From Herbaspirillum huttiense (lineage in GTDB: Bacteria > Pseudomonadota > Gammaproteobacteria > Burkholderiales > Burkholderiaceae_D), in assembly GCF_004367745.1 (NCBI RefSeq), contig NZ_CP037993.1:1674001-1738000 (forward strand): 64,000 nt of DNA, read 5' to 3'. Position 1 is the stretch's first letter. Each line of letters starts with the position of its first letter. The position numbers and the translations under genes were made by a program. The notes below the pieces were generated by a model that was not told where the DNA came from, did no database searches, and saw nothing but the letters and a program-made list of their open reading frames with translations. Shown here in pieces: positions 8,520 through 18,528 of this stretch.

Positions 8520-11393
8520 ATGAATCAGCTCAACGAAACGGATTACGGCACGCCCGCACGTGCCTCGGAACAGATGGTCACGCTGGAGATCGACGGCGTG
8601 GCCGTGACGGTCCCGGCCGGCACCTCGGTCATGCGCGCCTCGGTCGAGGCCGGCATCAACGTGCCCAAGCTGTGCGCCACCGACAGCCTGGAACCTTTCG
8701 GTTCCTGCCGCCTGTGCCTGGTGGAAATCGAAAAGGATGGCCGCAAGATGAAAGGCTATCCGGCCTCCTGCACCACGCCCTGCGAACCGGGCATGAAGGT
8801 GCAGACGCAGACCCCCAAGCTGGCCGAGATCCGGCGTGGCGTGATGGAACTCTACATCTCGGATCACCCGCTGGATTGCCTGACCTGTCCCACCAACGGC
8901 AACTGCGAACTGCAGGACATGGCCGGTGTGGTCGGCCTGCGCGAAGTGCGCTATGGCTACGAGGGCGAGAACCATACCCAGATGAAGAAGGATGAGTCCA
9001 ATCCCTACTTCACCTATGACCCTTCCAAGTGCATCGTCTGCAACCGCTGCGTGCGGGCTTGCGAAGAAACGCAAGGCACCTTTGCCCTGACCATCAACGG
9101 CCGCGGTTTCGAGTCGCGTGTCTCGGCCGGGCAGATGGAAGCCTTCATGGAATCCGAGTGCGTCTCCTGCGGTGCCTGTGTGGAGGCCTGCCCGACCGCG
9201 ACGCTGACGGAAAAGACCGTCATCATGCTGGGCCAGGCCGAGCACAGCAAGGTCACCACCTGCGCCTATTGCGGCGTGGGTTGTTCCTTCAAGGCCGAGA
9301 TGAAGGGCAATGAAGTGGTGCGCATGGTGCCGTACAAGGACGGCAAGGCCAACCAGGGCCACTCCTGCGTCAAGGGCCGCTTCGCCTGGGGCTATGCGAC
9401 CCACAAGGACCGCATCCTGAATCCCATGATCCGCAAGAGCATCAACGATCCCTGGCGCGAAGTGTCGTGGGAGGAAGCACTGTCGTATGCGGCCAGCGAG
9501 TTCCGCCGCATCCAGGCCAAGCATGGCAAGGATTCCATCGGCGGCATCACCTCTTCCCGCTGCACCAACGAAGAAACCTATCTGGTCCAGAAACTGGTGC
9601 GCGCCGCCTTCGGCAACAACAACGTCGATACCTGCGCCCGCGTCTGCCACTCACCGACCGGGTATGGCCTGAAGCAGACCCTCGGTGAATCGGCCGGGAC
9701 GCAGACCTTTGAATCGGTGATGAAGTCGGACGTCATCCTCATCATGGGAGCCAACCCGGCGGCCGGCCATCCTGTGTTCGCTTCGCAGATCAAGCGTCGC
9801 GTGCGCCAGGGGGCCAAGCTGATCGTGATCGATCCGCGCACCACCGAGATGGTCAAGTCGCCGCATCTGAAGGCCGACTATCACCTGAAGCTGCGCCCCG
9901 GCACCAACACCGCCATCATCACGGCGCTGGCTCATGTGATCCTTTCGGAAGGCCTGCAGAACGAGTCCTACATCCAGGAACGCTGCGACCTGCAGTCATA
10001 CAAGGATTGGAAAGAGTTCGTCCTGCGCGAAGACAATTCCCCCGAAGCCATGGCCGCCATCACCGGCGTGCCCGCCGAGATCATCCGTGGCGCGGCTCGC
10101 CTTTATGCCACCGGCGGCAATGCCGCGATCTACTACGGACTGGGCGTGACCGAACATGCGCAAGGTTCGACCACCGTGATGGGCATTGCCAACCTGGCCA
10201 TGTGCACCGGCAACGTCGGCCGCGAAGGCGTGGGCGTGAATCCGCTGCGCGGGCAGAACAATGTGCAGGGCTCCTGCGACATGGGTTCCTTCCCGCACGA
10301 ATTGCCGGGCTATCGCCACATTTCGGATTCCACCGTGCGCGGCCAGTTCGAACAAGCCTGGGGCGTGACGCTCAACCCGGAGCCGGGCCTGCGCATTCCC
10401 AACATGTTCGATGCGGCCCTCGATGGCAGCTTCAAGGGCCTGTATTGCGAAGGGGAAGACATCGTCCAGTCGGACCCGAATACCCAGCACGTGGCAGCGG
10501 CCTTGCAGGCCATGGAATGCATCGTGGTGCAGGACCTGTTCCTGAACGAAACGGCCAAGTATGCGCACGTGTTCCTGCCCGGTTCGTCCTTCCTGGAAAA
10601 GGATGGCACCTTCACCAACGCCGAGCGCCGCATCTCGCGCGTGCGCAAGGTGATGCCGCCCAAGGCCGGCAAGTCCGACTGGGAAGTCACGGTGGCGCTG
10701 GCCGAAGCGCTGGGTTACCCGATGCCGTACAATCACCCCTCGGAAATCATGGACGAGATCGCCGCCCTGACCCCCAGCTTCCACGGCGTGAGCTACGACA
10801 AGCTGGAGAAACTCGGCAGCATCCAGTGGCCCTGCAACGATGCCGCGCCGGAAGGCACGCCCATCATGCACGTGGGCAGCTTCATTCGGGGCAAGGGCAA
10901 GTTCATCAACACGCAGTATTTCGCCACCGACGAGAAGGTGACGCAGCGCTACCCGCTGATCCTCACCACCGGCCGCATCCTGTCGCAGTACAACGTGGGC
11001 GCGCAGACACGCCGCACCGAGAACTCGCAATGGCATAGCGAAGACCGGCTGGAAATCCACCCGCACGATGCCGAGGACCGTGGCATCCGCGAGGGTGACT
11101 GGGTCGGGGTGGAGTCGCGTGCAGGCCAGACCGTGCTGCGGGCGACGGTGACCGAGAAGGTGCAGCCGGGAGTGGTCTATACCACTTTCCACTTCCCCGA
11201 ATCGGGTGCCAACGTCATTACCACTGACAACTCCGACTGGGCTACCAACTGCCCCGAGTACAAGGTGACGGCGGTGCAGGTGATGCCGGTGACGCAGCCC
11301 TCGCAATGGCAGCAGCATTACGAGCGCTTCAACCGTGCGCAGCTCGATCTGCTCAAGGGCGAGGCGCAGGCGGAACCCCTGGTGACGAAGTAA
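8520..11393 (+). CDS. fdsA: NAD-dependent formate dehydrogenase catalytic alpha subunit FdsA (Mo-bis-MGD)
   Basis: 957 residues, ATG at 8520 with AAGGAG upstream. N-terminal NuoG-like [2Fe-2S] domain (Cys52, Cys63, Cys66 and a further Cys at 84 or 88), a His-ligated cluster site (DHPLDC...C...C, 116-129), two [4Fe-4S] sites (Cys171/174/177/181 and Cys214/217/220/224), then the molybdopterin oxidoreductase domain with its own cluster (Cys248, 251, 255, 283). The active-site residue is Cys376 followed by His377 (ARVCHSPTGYG), so this is the cysteine, not the selenocysteine, form. The C-terminal MGD-binding domain includes RILSQYNVG and THFHFPE-like TTFHFPESGAN. It oxidises formate to CO2. Full length and intact. 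Confidence 0.97.
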   Translation: MNQLNETDYGTPARASEQMVTLEIDGVAVTVPAGTSVMRASVEAGINVPKLCATDSLEPFGSCRLCLVEIEKDGRKMKGYPASCTTPCEPGMKVQTQTPKLAEIRRGVMELYISDHPLDCLTCPTNGNCELQDMAGVVGLREVRYGYEGENHTQMKKDESNPYFTYDPSKCIVCNRCVRACEETQGTFALTINGRGFESRVSAGQMEAFMESECVSCGACVEACPTATLTEKTVIMLGQAEHSKVTTCAYCGVGCSFKAEMKGNEVVRMVPYKDGKANQGHSCVKGRFAWGYATHKDRILNPMIRKSINDPWREVSWEEALSYAASEFRRIQAKHGKDSIGGITSSRCTNEETYLVQKLVRAAFGNNNVDTCARVCHSPTGYGLKQTLGESAGTQTFESVMKSDVILIMGANPAAGHPVFASQIKRRVRQGAKLIVIDPRTTEMVKSPHLKADYHLKLRPGTNTAIITALAHVILSEGLQNESYIQERCDLQSYKDWKEFVLREDNSPEAMAAITGVPAEIIRGAARLYATGGNAAIYYGLGVTEHAQGSTTVMGIANLAMCTGNVGREGVGVNPLRGQNNVQGSCDMGSFPHELPGYRHISDSTVRGQFEQAWGVTLNPEPGLRIPNMFDAALDGSFKGLYCEGEDIVQSDPNTQHVAAALQAMECIVVQDLFLNETAKYAHVFLPGSSFLEKDGTFTNAERRISRVRKVMPPKAGKSDWEVTVALAEALGYPMPYNHPSEIMDEIAALTPSFHGVSYDKLEKLGSIQWPCNDAAPEGTPIMHVGSFIRGKGKFINTQYFATDEKVTQRYPLILTTGRILSQYNVGAQTRRTENSQWHSEDRLEIHPHDAEDRGIREGDWVGVESRAGQTVLRATVTEKVQPGVVYTTFHFPESGANVITTDNSDWATNCPEYKVTAVQVMPVTQPSQWQQHYERFNRAQLDLLKGEAQAEPLVTK

Positions 11394-11472
11394 GCGGCGC
11401 GGGCCTGACGGGCTCGTGCCGGCGTGATTTCCGCAGACACGAGCCCAACCCATCCGCATCCAGCAGGACAGC

Positions 11473-12315
11473 ATGAACACACGCAACAGCAGCAGCCCCG
11501 TCATCGACGACACCACCGGCGACTACGCCACCTTCGCCCGCGTGCAGGTAGATCGCTGGCGCGATGGCCAGCGCGAGACGGTAGAGGATGTCGTCGCCGA
11601 GGAAGTGCCCATTGCCCTCGAATACAACGGCATCTCGCACGCCGTGATGATGGCCACGCCCGCCGATTTGGAAGATTTTGCGTTGGGCTTCTCGCTCACC
11701 GAAGGCATTCTGGCCGCGCCGGGCGAGCTGTATGAATGCGAGATCGTCCCCGGCTGCGAAGGCGTGCAGGTACAGATGCGCATCGCCACCGAGCGCTTCG
11801 TGGCGCTCAAGGAGAAGCGCCGCAACCTCACCGGGCGCACCGGCTGCGGCTTGTGTGGTGCGGAGACGCTGGAGCAGGCGGTGCGGCATCCGCAGGCAGT
11901 GCGCGGTGGCGCGGTGTTTTCGGTGGAGCAGGTGCATGCAGCTTTCGAACAGATGCAGGCCGGGCAGCACTTGCAGCAGGCCACCGGTGCCACGCATGCG
12001 GCGGCGTGGATGGATGCGTCGGGCGGCATCGTGCTGGTCCGCGAAGATGTGGGCCGCCACAATGCGCTGGACAAGCTCATCGGCGCGCTGGCCGAAGAGG
12101 AGGCCGATTTTGCGCAGGGCGCGGCCATCATCACCAGCCGCGCCAGTTACGAGATGGTGCAGAAGGCGGCCACGGTCGGCATCGGTTTCATCGCTGCCGT
12201 GTCAGCCCCGACCGCCTTGGCGATCCGGCTGGCCGAAGAGACGGATGTGACGCTGCTGGGCTTCGTGCGCAAGCAGGGCCACGTGGTATATGCGCGGCCG
12301 CATCGTTTGCGGTGA
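11473..12315 (+). CDS. fdhD: Formate dehydrogenase accessory sulfurtransferase FdhD (FdsC)
   Basis: 280 residues. The paired active-site cysteines are in CGLCG (Cys125 and Cys128), the loop that carries sulfur from IscS to the molybdenum cofactor before insertion into formate dehydrogenase. Other family blocks are EVPIALEYNG, DLEDFALGFSLTEG, REDVGRHNALDKL and ITSRASYEMVQKAA. The length is normal. It follows fdsA after an 80-base gap and precedes fdsD in the usual fdsGBACD order, where it is also called fdsC. Confidence 0.95.
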   Translation: MNTRNSSSPVIDDTTGDYATFARVQVDRWRDGQRETVEDVVAEEVPIALEYNGISHAVMMATPADLEDFALGFSLTEGILAAPGELYECEIVPGCEGVQVQMRIATERFVALKEKRRNLTGRTGCGLCGAETLEQAVRHPQAVRGGAVFSVEQVHAAFEQMQAGQHLQQATGATHAAAWMDASGGIVLVREDVGRHNALDKLIGALAEEEADFAQGAAIITSRASYEMVQKAATVGIGFIAAVSAPTALAIRLAEETDVTLLGFVRKQGHVVYARPHRLR

Positions 12316-12376
12316 GCTGGTGGCGCGGATGAAGAGTTGACGGACAATCGATGAACAGAGCAGGAGGAGACGCACC

Positions 12377-12604
12377 ATGAATATCGAACACCTGGTCAAG
12401 ATGGCCAACCAGATCGGCAGTTTCTTTTCCACCATGCCGGACCGCGAGCAGGCCATTGCCGACCTGGCCTCGCACCTCAAGCGTTTCTGGGAGCCGCGCA
12501 TGCGCAAGGCCTTCCTTGAGCATATCGAGAAGACGCAAGGGGAGGGACTGGATCCCATCGTGCTGGAGGCGGTGAACCGGCATGTGCAGCAGTTGGCGGT
12601 ATAG
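12377..12604 (+). CDS. fdsD: Formate dehydrogenase delta subunit FdsD
   Basis: 75 residues, all helical in character: NIEHLVKMANQIGSFFSTMP, then AIADLASHLKRFWEPRMRK and a C-terminal VNRHVQQLAV. This matches the small FdsD protein needed for assembly and activity of Fds enzymes. It has AGGAGGAGACG upstream at about 12361-12371 and is followed 28 bases later by a strong terminator, so it closes the operon. The last 24 bases of the coding sequence and the terminator recur in degenerate form at 18529-18608. Confidence 0.93.
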   Translation: MNIEHLVKMANQIGSFFSTMPDREQAIADLASHLKRFWEPRMRKAFLEHIEKTQGEGLDPIVLEAVNRHVQQLAV

Positions 12605-12631
12605 GACCGCTGCCTTCTTGTGATTCAGGTG

Positions 12632-12664
12632 AAAACCGCTCAGTTTGCTGAGCGGTTTTTTTAT
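12632..12664 (+). terminator. Rho-independent terminator of the fds operon
   Basis: A 12-base-pair stem AAAACCGCTCAG / CTGAGCGGTTTT with a TTTG loop, followed by a T-run. It lies 28 bases after the fdsD stop. Confidence 0.92.
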
Positions 12665-12875
12665 TTGGCGAGAGCAGGGGAACACTCATGGCCTGACGCA
12701 GAGAATCGCTTCTGTTGGGTGAATTCCACAAGTGTAAATTCATCAGCCGTTTGTCAGGCAAGCCAGGCAGCATCCGCCTGTTCCTGCATGGGGCGAATCA
12801 TTGTTGGCAAGATTCGCCCAGGCTGTCAGGAATGCCGATGTATTCGCCCACTTGTTTCCAGGAGAGATCCGAGTA

Positions 12876-13721
12876 ATGAAATTATTTCTTGCCTTGCCGA
12901 TACTCGTCGTCACGTCACTGTCTTCCACAGCCTATGCGATCAACTGTCAGCGTGCTTCGAGTGACGTTGAGCATCTTGTTTGCAGCAATCCGGCCATCGT
13001 TCGCGCAGATGCGGACATGAACCGCGCCTATGCCGCCATCTTGAAGGCAGCTCCTGATGCTGAGATCCACGACATGCTGGTCGCCAGCCAGAAACGTTGG
13101 ATCGCGGCGCGGGAGGCAGCGTTTGGGGATCTCGATCGCGCTACCAATGGCCAGACCGGTGAGACCTATCCGAAGGATATGCAGCGCAAGATGGTATTGA
13201 AGGCGATCAGGGGGCGCACAGATCAACTCAAGCGGCGCTCAGATCATGAGCCGGGGCAGTTTCACTTTATTCAGGCGGCACTGGATCAGCGGCGCTATGC
13301 AAGCCAATTTCCCCGAGGGGATTTCACTGGCTTTGCCACCGAGTGCTTCTTCTATCCGCGTAATCAGAATGGCTCTGGCGATAACTATGGCTATGCCTGC
13401 CTGGGCACAATCCAATACCAGAACAAGGAACGGATTTGTAGCGAGACAAGTGAGTGGGCGACCTACCGCGTGTACACCACCAGGACGGTGGCGACACTTG
13501 TCGCCGGTGTCCCCAAGATCGTAGCCAGCTGCAAGGATGAGACGTGTTCGGGGCAGGGTGGGGACACAGCCTCAGGAGGACAAGCCGAGGCGGCGGGCGG
13601 CGGTATCGTGTTGGATCCGCCGCTGCCCAAGCTGGATGCTGAGGTAAGTGGATCGCCTGCCGACGATCATGATTCGTGGATTAATCCTTGCCTCACCGAC
13701 AAGAAGTTTTCGTTGATGTAA
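12876..13721 (+). CDS. Secreted LprI-like (DUF1311) protein with C-terminal extension
   Basis: 281 residues from the ATG at 12876 (GGAGAGATCC upstream at 12861-12870). A signal peptide (MKLFLALPILVVTSLSSTAYA) is followed by an LprI/DUF1311-type helical domain at about 22-115, with INCQRASSDVEHLVCSN, ADMNRAYAAILKAA and SQKRWIAARE. The family includes periplasmic lysozyme-inhibitor-like proteins. The remaining 165 residues hold several Cys and a Gly-rich linker (SGQGGDTASGGQAEAAGGG), and I do not recognise them. It is the first gene of the accessory stretch after the fds operon and stands alone. The substrate or partner is unknown. Confidence 0.75.
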   Translation: MKLFLALPILVVTSLSSTAYAINCQRASSDVEHLVCSNPAIVRADADMNRAYAAILKAAPDAEIHDMLVASQKRWIAAREAAFGDLDRATNGQTGETYPKDMQRKMVLKAIRGRTDQLKRRSDHEPGQFHFIQAALDQRRYASQFPRGDFTGFATECFFYPRNQNGSGDNYGYACLGTIQYQNKERICSETSEWATYRVYTTRTVATLVAGVPKIVASCKDETCSGQGGDTASGGQAEAAGGGIVLDPPLPKLDAEVSGSPADDHDSWINPCLTDKKFSLM

Positions 13722-14734
13722 TTCGACCGTCAGCGAACACACACCACAACGGAGATCAGCATGGGAGGCAGTGCGGCCATTGCGCCGTCACTGCCTGGAA
13801 TGCGCGCGGCCCTCGCCAAGGCGGTGCGCGGCGGTATCACGCGCAACGTGTGCTCATCACTTCAATGGGTTTTTGTGATCCTCAGTGAGGATGAATAATT
13901 TTTGACTTGTTTTTTTGGTAGTTAATACTCGCTTTTCTAAATCGAGTCTTTCTGTGCTGGCCGCCGGCATCTGCCTGCATTGTCTTTCTCGCACTGATTT
14001 GATCAGCAAGCGCTGACGATCTCCCTCCTTTTCCTTCCCGCCGCCTCCTCGGCGCAGGCACTACGCCTGGCACATTACGTGTTGATACCAGTCCTAATGG
14101 GGCTTCATGCGGTTGTATTCACCTTTGCGGCCAATTGGTTCAAATTAAATTAATTAACCCGAACTCACCTATTTGTTTCATCGATTCAGCGGCATGGCGT
14201 CAGTTATCCGTCAGCCATTCGTCATTGATGGTCTATATGATCTGATCCGTCCTTACAAAACTTAACGCCATCAAAGATAAAAAGCTCGCTTTTTTGAAGC
14301 GATAAATTCGCAAAAACATGAATCAGAAAAAATTAAGAAAAAATTGGCGTCGCTTTGTCTCGCTCATTCCTGGCGGAATCCGTCCGGTGAGTCCGGTGAA
14401 GCTTGCTTTCGATTGCATCGCTGGTCCAAAGGCATCGAAAGCGAATGCACCTTGCGGGCTGATCCGTATGTATCGAATGATCTGAGCCATTTGGCCAGAG
14501 CTGCCCTGAGACAGGTTGATTGGGAGTGCCAGGCACCGTGACGACGTGTTGATGAAGTGGATTCGTCCCTTGCTTGGATACGCTCCGGCGACTTCCCGCT
14601 CATGTCATGCAGTCTCAACTCGGGCCGATTGCTTATCCAGGTGCAGATGAGGTGAGCAGCTGCTACTGCAAAGATCGCAGACGCCCGGATGCTGCAGGAG
14701 GCCTTTTAAAAAACAATTTCAGAATGGTGAATGG
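13722..14734. other. About 1 kb gap, largely AT-rich, without a convincing long gene
   Basis: The first 180 bases are GC-rich and hold the small reading frame described separately. From about 13890 to 14340 the DNA becomes strikingly AT-rich (runs such as AAATTAAATTAATTAA and repeated short A/T tracts), unlike the neighbours. From 14340 to 14730 it returns to intermediate composition, with only short frames and no ribosome-binding sites. This looks like decayed or horizontally acquired DNA, or a long promoter region for the lipoprotein gene that follows. Confidence 0.55.
13761..13898 (+). CDS. Small open reading frame, 45 residues, possibly a gene remnant
   Basis: An ATG at 13761 with GGAG seven bases upstream opens a 45-codon frame ending TAA at 13898. 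The first 30 codons are GC-rich with normal codon use for this genome (MGGSAAIAPSLPGMRAALAK); the last 15 run into AT-rich DNA. The abrupt change suggests the 5' end of a larger gene whose remainder was replaced, or a real small protein. No family recognised. Confidence 0.35.
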   Translation: MGGSAAIAPSLPGMRAALAKAVRGGITRNVCSSLQWVFVILSEDE

Positions 14735-15190
14735 ATGAAACGTAGCTACATGCAAGCATTGCTTGCCGGCTTGGTGTTGATGATGTCGGGCTGTGCCACC
14801 ATTGCCCCCGAACGTAATGCGGCGGAGGAGCTGATGGGAAAAGATGTCGCGGAGGCTTACCAGGTGTTTGGTACGCCTTGGTCGATAGATATCGATACCA
14901 ACAAGTGGAAGATCAGCAAGTTGTATGGGCAGAAGCATGTCACGTTCCGTCTGATCAAAAGCAATCCGTACACCAGAGAAGAGCTGGCTGGCTCTTACAT
15001 GGATGCAACCAGAAATCCGCCTACGATCGTGTACCAGTATGAAACCAGGACCTATCAGGACGTTTGCGTTGTTCAGTTCTGGGCCGACAAGGAAACCGAC
15101 ATCATTTTCTATTATGACGTTCAAGGAACTTGCGGATGGCGGGGATGGGGCTTTGGGCAAACAGGCATATTGCACCGCATGGGTATGTGA
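14735..15190 (+). CDS. Predicted lipoprotein of unknown function
   Basis: 151 residues. A type II signal peptide ends in the lipobox LMMSGC, so the mature protein should be lipid-anchored at Cys20. The mature part has a short N-terminal helix (ERNAAEELMGKDVAEAYQVF) resembling SmpA/BamE-like small outer-membrane lipoproteins in layout, then beta-rich sequence with two further Cys. No family assigned. It is the first of three small exported proteins in a row (14735, 15286, 15744), possibly co-transcribed. The ribosome-binding site is weak. Confidence 0.65.
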   Translation: MKRSYMQALLAGLVLMMSGCATIAPERNAAEELMGKDVAEAYQVFGTPWSIDIDTNKWKISKLYGQKHVTFRLIKSNPYTREELAGSYMDATRNPPTIVYQYETRTYQDVCVVQFWADKETDIIFYYDVQGTCGWRGWGFGQTGILHRMGM

Positions 15191-15285
15191 CGGGCACGTG
15201 CAAGGAAGTTTTATTTTTACGGCGCTTGTCAGGTCTGCCCGGACAAGCGCATCGCTACGACGTCTTTCAATGAACGGAGAATGAA

Positions 15286-15597
15286 ATGAAATTTTTGAAA
15301 TGCTTGATGATCCTGTCGATGTTCAGCGTGGCCGGATGCGACACGATTGCCGAAAAAACGAACATCTTGAGCGATGAAAAGATCAAGTCGCAGGCCGCCG
15401 GCAATCTGGGTTATTCCCCCTCTGATCTCACCATCATTTCGCGGCGCACGGACGGTACCAATACCTTTGTGAACGTCGTGACCAACGACAGAAAAGAATT
15501 CAGTTGCATCATCAATGGCGGCAATCTGCTTACCATGGGCATGTCCAACCCGGCCGCCTGCACGCCGAAAGGCCAAGCTTCAAAGGCTTCGCGTTGA
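15286..15597 (+). CDS. Small predicted lipoprotein of unknown function
   Basis: 103 residues with a lipobox (FSVAGC, Cys18) after a short signal peptide. The mature part is about 85 residues (IKSQAAGNLGYSPSDLTIIS, FVNVVTNDRKEFSCIINGG) with two more Cys that could form a disulfide. A good ribosome-binding site, ACGGAGAA, precedes the ATG. No recognised domain. Confidence 0.65.
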   Translation: MKFLKCLMILSMFSVAGCDTIAEKTNILSDEKIKSQAAGNLGYSPSDLTIISRRTDGTNTFVNVVTNDRKEFSCIINGGNLLTMGMSNPAACTPKGQASKASR

Positions 15598-15743
15598 ACA
15601 TGGGTTTCGCTGCTGTGGCAGGAAACTTCATGGAGAAAAATGGGGGCGACCCATGTTCAACAACCTCCCCCGCAGCGACGTCATTCTTGCCCGTCGGATG
15701 ACCCATTACACACAACAGAATCAATACTAATTGGAGCTTGGCG

Positions 15744-16289
15744 ATGAATGATCTGAAATCACTTTTTTACGGCGCATTGAGCTTCACGCTGCTCACCTTG
15801 TTCAGTTTGTCTGCACAGGCTGAGACGAAGGACTTTGGCGATTGGTCGGTAAGTATTTCGCCCTCCGGTTTTCCTTATGCCGCAACGACAAATTCAGCAG
15901 GAGATCTCCTGATCAAGACGTGCAATATCAGCTCAGGCACATGCAGTTGGTTGCAGGCCTCGAAAATAGCTTGCGAAGAGGGAAGCACTGCCGTTGCTCT
16001 GATCAACTCTCCGACCGGAGCGGCTGTCAACAAGATGGTCTGTGCGGGCGCGTATGCGACCGACAGGCAGACCCTCTATAACTACAGTCTGGAAAAACCC
16101 GATGAGTTTGATGGCATCGTTACCAAATCGAGCGGCCTTGTCGGGATTGCGCATCCCTTGGCATCTGGCCAGTTTGAGGTCAGCCGGTTTTCCTTGAACG
16201 GCGCACGGCAGGCTGTCGAATTTCTGATGAATCTGGCCGTAGAGATGACCAAGAGAAGAAAATCGTCCTTGTCGCGCGAACGACTTTAA
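15744..16289 (+). CDS. Secreted protein of unknown function
   Basis: 181 residues from the ATG at 15744, with TTGGAG at 15731-15736. The signal peptide ends at about AQA-ET (residue 26). The mature protein begins ETKDFGDWSVSISPSG; the GDW opening and regularly spaced Cys residues (TCNISSGTCSW, ACEEG, VCAGAY) recall IalB-like secreted proteins, but the match is too weak for a family call. The C-terminus is Lys/Arg-rich. It probably belongs with the two preceding lipoprotein genes. Confidence 0.6.
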   Translation: MNDLKSLFYGALSFTLLTLFSLSAQAETKDFGDWSVSISPSGFPYAATTNSAGDLLIKTCNISSGTCSWLQASKIACEEGSTAVALINSPTGAAVNKMVCAGAYATDRQTLYNYSLEKPDEFDGIVTKSSGLVGIAHPLASGQFEVSRFSLNGARQAVEFLMNLAVEMTKRRKSSLSRERL

Positions 16290-16489
16290 GAAGATGTTTC
16301 GGGCGGGCTGCCATCAGCAGACACGAGCCCGGTTGACAGCATTTCCTGGCGCAATCCATATCACCAGTCTCACCACGCCGTTTCGGCATACGGCCAGCCT
16401 TGGTCGCAGCGGCACTTCGGCCATTGCTGGCAAATGCAAGCGGACGAGGGGCTGGGATTTCAGTGAGTTTCGGGCCCATTTTCAAGAAA

Positions 16490-18049
16490 ATGAAAAACTT
16501 TCCATCGTCAAAGAAAATCTCCATCAACAGGTATATCTACTTTGTTGCAACCATCCTCGCTTTGACGTTGGGAGGCGCTGCTGCTATCAGTACCTACAAG
16601 ATCTTTGATGCGACCGAGAAACTCAAGTTTGTCATCGACCATGATGTACGACTCGCCCGCGCCGCAGAGCGATGGAGCTTGCTGGTGCAGCAGAATGTGG
16701 CAAGAGCGTTTGTTCGCGCCAATGTTGAGTTGGGCGGATACAAAGCAAGCTTTGAGAGCGATTTTCAAAAGACCTCGAAGATCATCGGCGACACGCAACA
16801 GGAAGTCGCCGCATTGATCACTGACAGGAATATTCGAGAGGCCTTCGATACTGCTGTGGAGGTCAGGAAGAAAGTGGTGGCGATCACCGACAACATCGCC
16901 AACGTCAAAAGCAATGGCACCGCAGAAGAGATACACAACTATATCCAGCAGCAATACGAACCTCAGGTGCGCTCCTATCTCGGCACGCTGGCCACCCTGG
17001 CCAGAGTGGCCAGCGATCATGCCGATCTGAAGATTGCGGAGCTGGAGCGTTCGAATCGCAAGATCGTTGCCGGTATCTCGGTTGTCATCCTGATTGCAAT
17101 GCTTACCGCAGCGTTGGCCACCGTCATGTTGAAGAACCTGATTGCCAAACCACTGAAAAATGCCATAGACAACGCACGGGCCATCAGCCGCGGGGATCTG
17201 ACGGTGATCATCGGCGAGGAGACCACTTCCGAGTTTTCAGCCTTGTCCGATGCGTTGATCGCGATGCAGTCATCGATCAAAGATATCGTGTCCGAGATCC
17301 AGAGGACGACCAATCAGGTCAACCATACATCAGGTGAAATCGTCGACGGCAACGTCAATCTTTCCAGTCGGACGGAAAAGCAGGCGATCTCGATCGAAGA
17401 GACAGTATCGACGATGGCGCATCTGACCGACACGGTCAAGAGAAATGCAGACAGCGTGCAAGAGGTCAATCAATTGGCGTTCCAGGCCTCCGGGATCGCC
17501 AGTGCAGGAGGCAAAGCGGTCAGCGAGGTGGTCTCTACCATGAATGCGATCAACGAATCCTCTCTCAGGATTGTTGACATCATCAGTGTCATTGATGGCA
17601 TCGCATTCCAGACCAATATCCTGGCATTGAATGCTGCAGTGGAAGCCGCACGGGCCGGTGAGCAAGGCCGGGGATTCGCCGTGGTCGCTTCCGAAGTCCG
17701 CTCGCTGGCACAACGCTCGGCCTCTGCGGCGAAAGAGATCAAAAACTTGATTGACGACTCGGTCGCCACGGTGAGCTGTGGCAGCAAGTTGGTGGAGCAT
17801 GCCGGCGTGACCATGAGCCAGGTCGTCTCAAGTGTGCAGCGGGTAGCCGATATCCTCGGCGAGGTGGGCAGCGCGATCCGCGAGCAAAGCGCCGGCATTC
17901 TCGAAATCGGTCAGGCCATCAATGTGATTGATGATGGCATACAGAAAAATGCAGCGTTGGTTGAACACTCAGCGGCCTCTGCAAGCTCTTTGCGTGACCA
18001 GGCGTCAACGCTCTCGGGCTTGGTTCACCGTTTTGTCTGCGTGACATAA
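16490..18049 (+). CDS. Methyl-accepting chemotaxis protein
   Basis: 519 residues from the ATG at 16490. The frame is open further upstream (to 16400), but the upstream part has no coding character and no better start; the true start is uncertain. TM1 at about 13-34, a four-helix-bundle periplasmic sensor at about 35-190, TM2 at about 193-214, HAMP at about 215-270, and a cytoplasmic signalling domain with the conserved tip [20 protein letters not shown] (about 370-389) and [18 protein letters not shown]. The C-terminus is short (RFVCVT) without the NWETF-type tether for CheR. The ligand is unknown. It sits alone, away from che genes, within the accessory stretch. Confidence 0.92.
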   Translation: MKNFPSSKKISINRYIYFVATILALTLGGAAAISTYKIFDATEKLKFVIDHDVRLARAAERWSLLVQQNVARAFVRANVELGGYKASFESDFQKTSKIIGDTQQEVAALITDRNIREAFDTAVEVRKKVVAITDNIANVKSNGTAEEIHNYIQQQYEPQVRSYLGTLATLARVASDHADLKIAELERSNRKIVAGISVVILIAMLTAALATVMLKNLIAKPLKNAIDNARAISRGDLTVIIGEETTSEFSALSDALIAMQSSIKDIVSEIQRTTNQVNHTSGEIVDGNVNLSSRTEKQAISIEETVSTMAHLTDTVKRNADSVQEVNQLAFQASGIASAGGKAVSEVVSTMNAINESSLRIVDIISVIDGIAFQTNILALNAAVEAARAGEQGRGFAVVASEVRSLAQRSASAAKEIKNLIDDSVATVSCGSKLVEHAGVTMSQVVSSVQRVADILGEVGSAIREQSAGILEIGQAINVIDDGIQKNAALVEHSAASASSLRDQASTLSGLVHRFVCVT

Positions 18050-18267
18050 GACACTGGACTGACCCGAGCTCACTCCGGGCCGCCACCTTGTGCAAATTGA
18101 GCAGGCCCGGTATTTGCTGCGGAACCCTTGCTGCGCGGGCCATCCCGGAAGATGTCACTCGCCATTGCGCGTTGTTGAGTGTATGCATCATCGTGCGGTG
18201 TCCGATACGGGCAGGCTTTCCATTGTGTTGGTTTATCAGGATTTGAGACCACTGAAGGAGATCGCTT

Positions 18268-18522
18268 GTGAATGGCAGTGAGAAGACGAATCCCGGCGGC
18301 CGAAAGATGCGCGCTGTGCCACGCATCCTGGCCGGTGCGGCGGGAGTCGTGTTGTTGGGCGCGTATGCGTTATCCGCGTACGTAATGTACGGAATGAATC
18401 GTGTATATTTTCACGATCCCCATTGGCCTCGTATCGGCTGGGCTGACGTGCTCTGGCTCGTTATCGGTATATATTTTTTTCTTGTTGGTCTTGTCGGACG
18501 GTGGCGCTTGCTGCGCCGGTAA
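18268..18522 (+). CDS. Small membrane protein of unknown function
   Basis: 84 residues from a GTG at 18268, with GAAGGAG at about 18254-18260. Two hydrophobic segments (about 20-40, ILAGAAGVVLLGAYALSAYV, and about 58-78, VLWLVIGIYFFLVGLVG) with Arg-rich ends predict a two-pass inner-membrane protein. The DNA just downstream (18529) is the second copy of the fdsD 3' end and terminator. No family recognised. Confidence 0.6.
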   Translation: MNGSEKTNPGGRKMRAVPRILAGAAGVVLLGAYALSAYVMYGMNRVYFHDPHWPRIGWADVLWLVIGIYFFLVGLVGRWRLLRR

Positions 18523-18528
18523 AGCCGA

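Noticed and set aside
9640..9655. Selenocysteine (UGA) in FdsA
   Set aside because: The active-site codon is TGC (Cys376) in an uninterrupted frame, so no recoding is needed.
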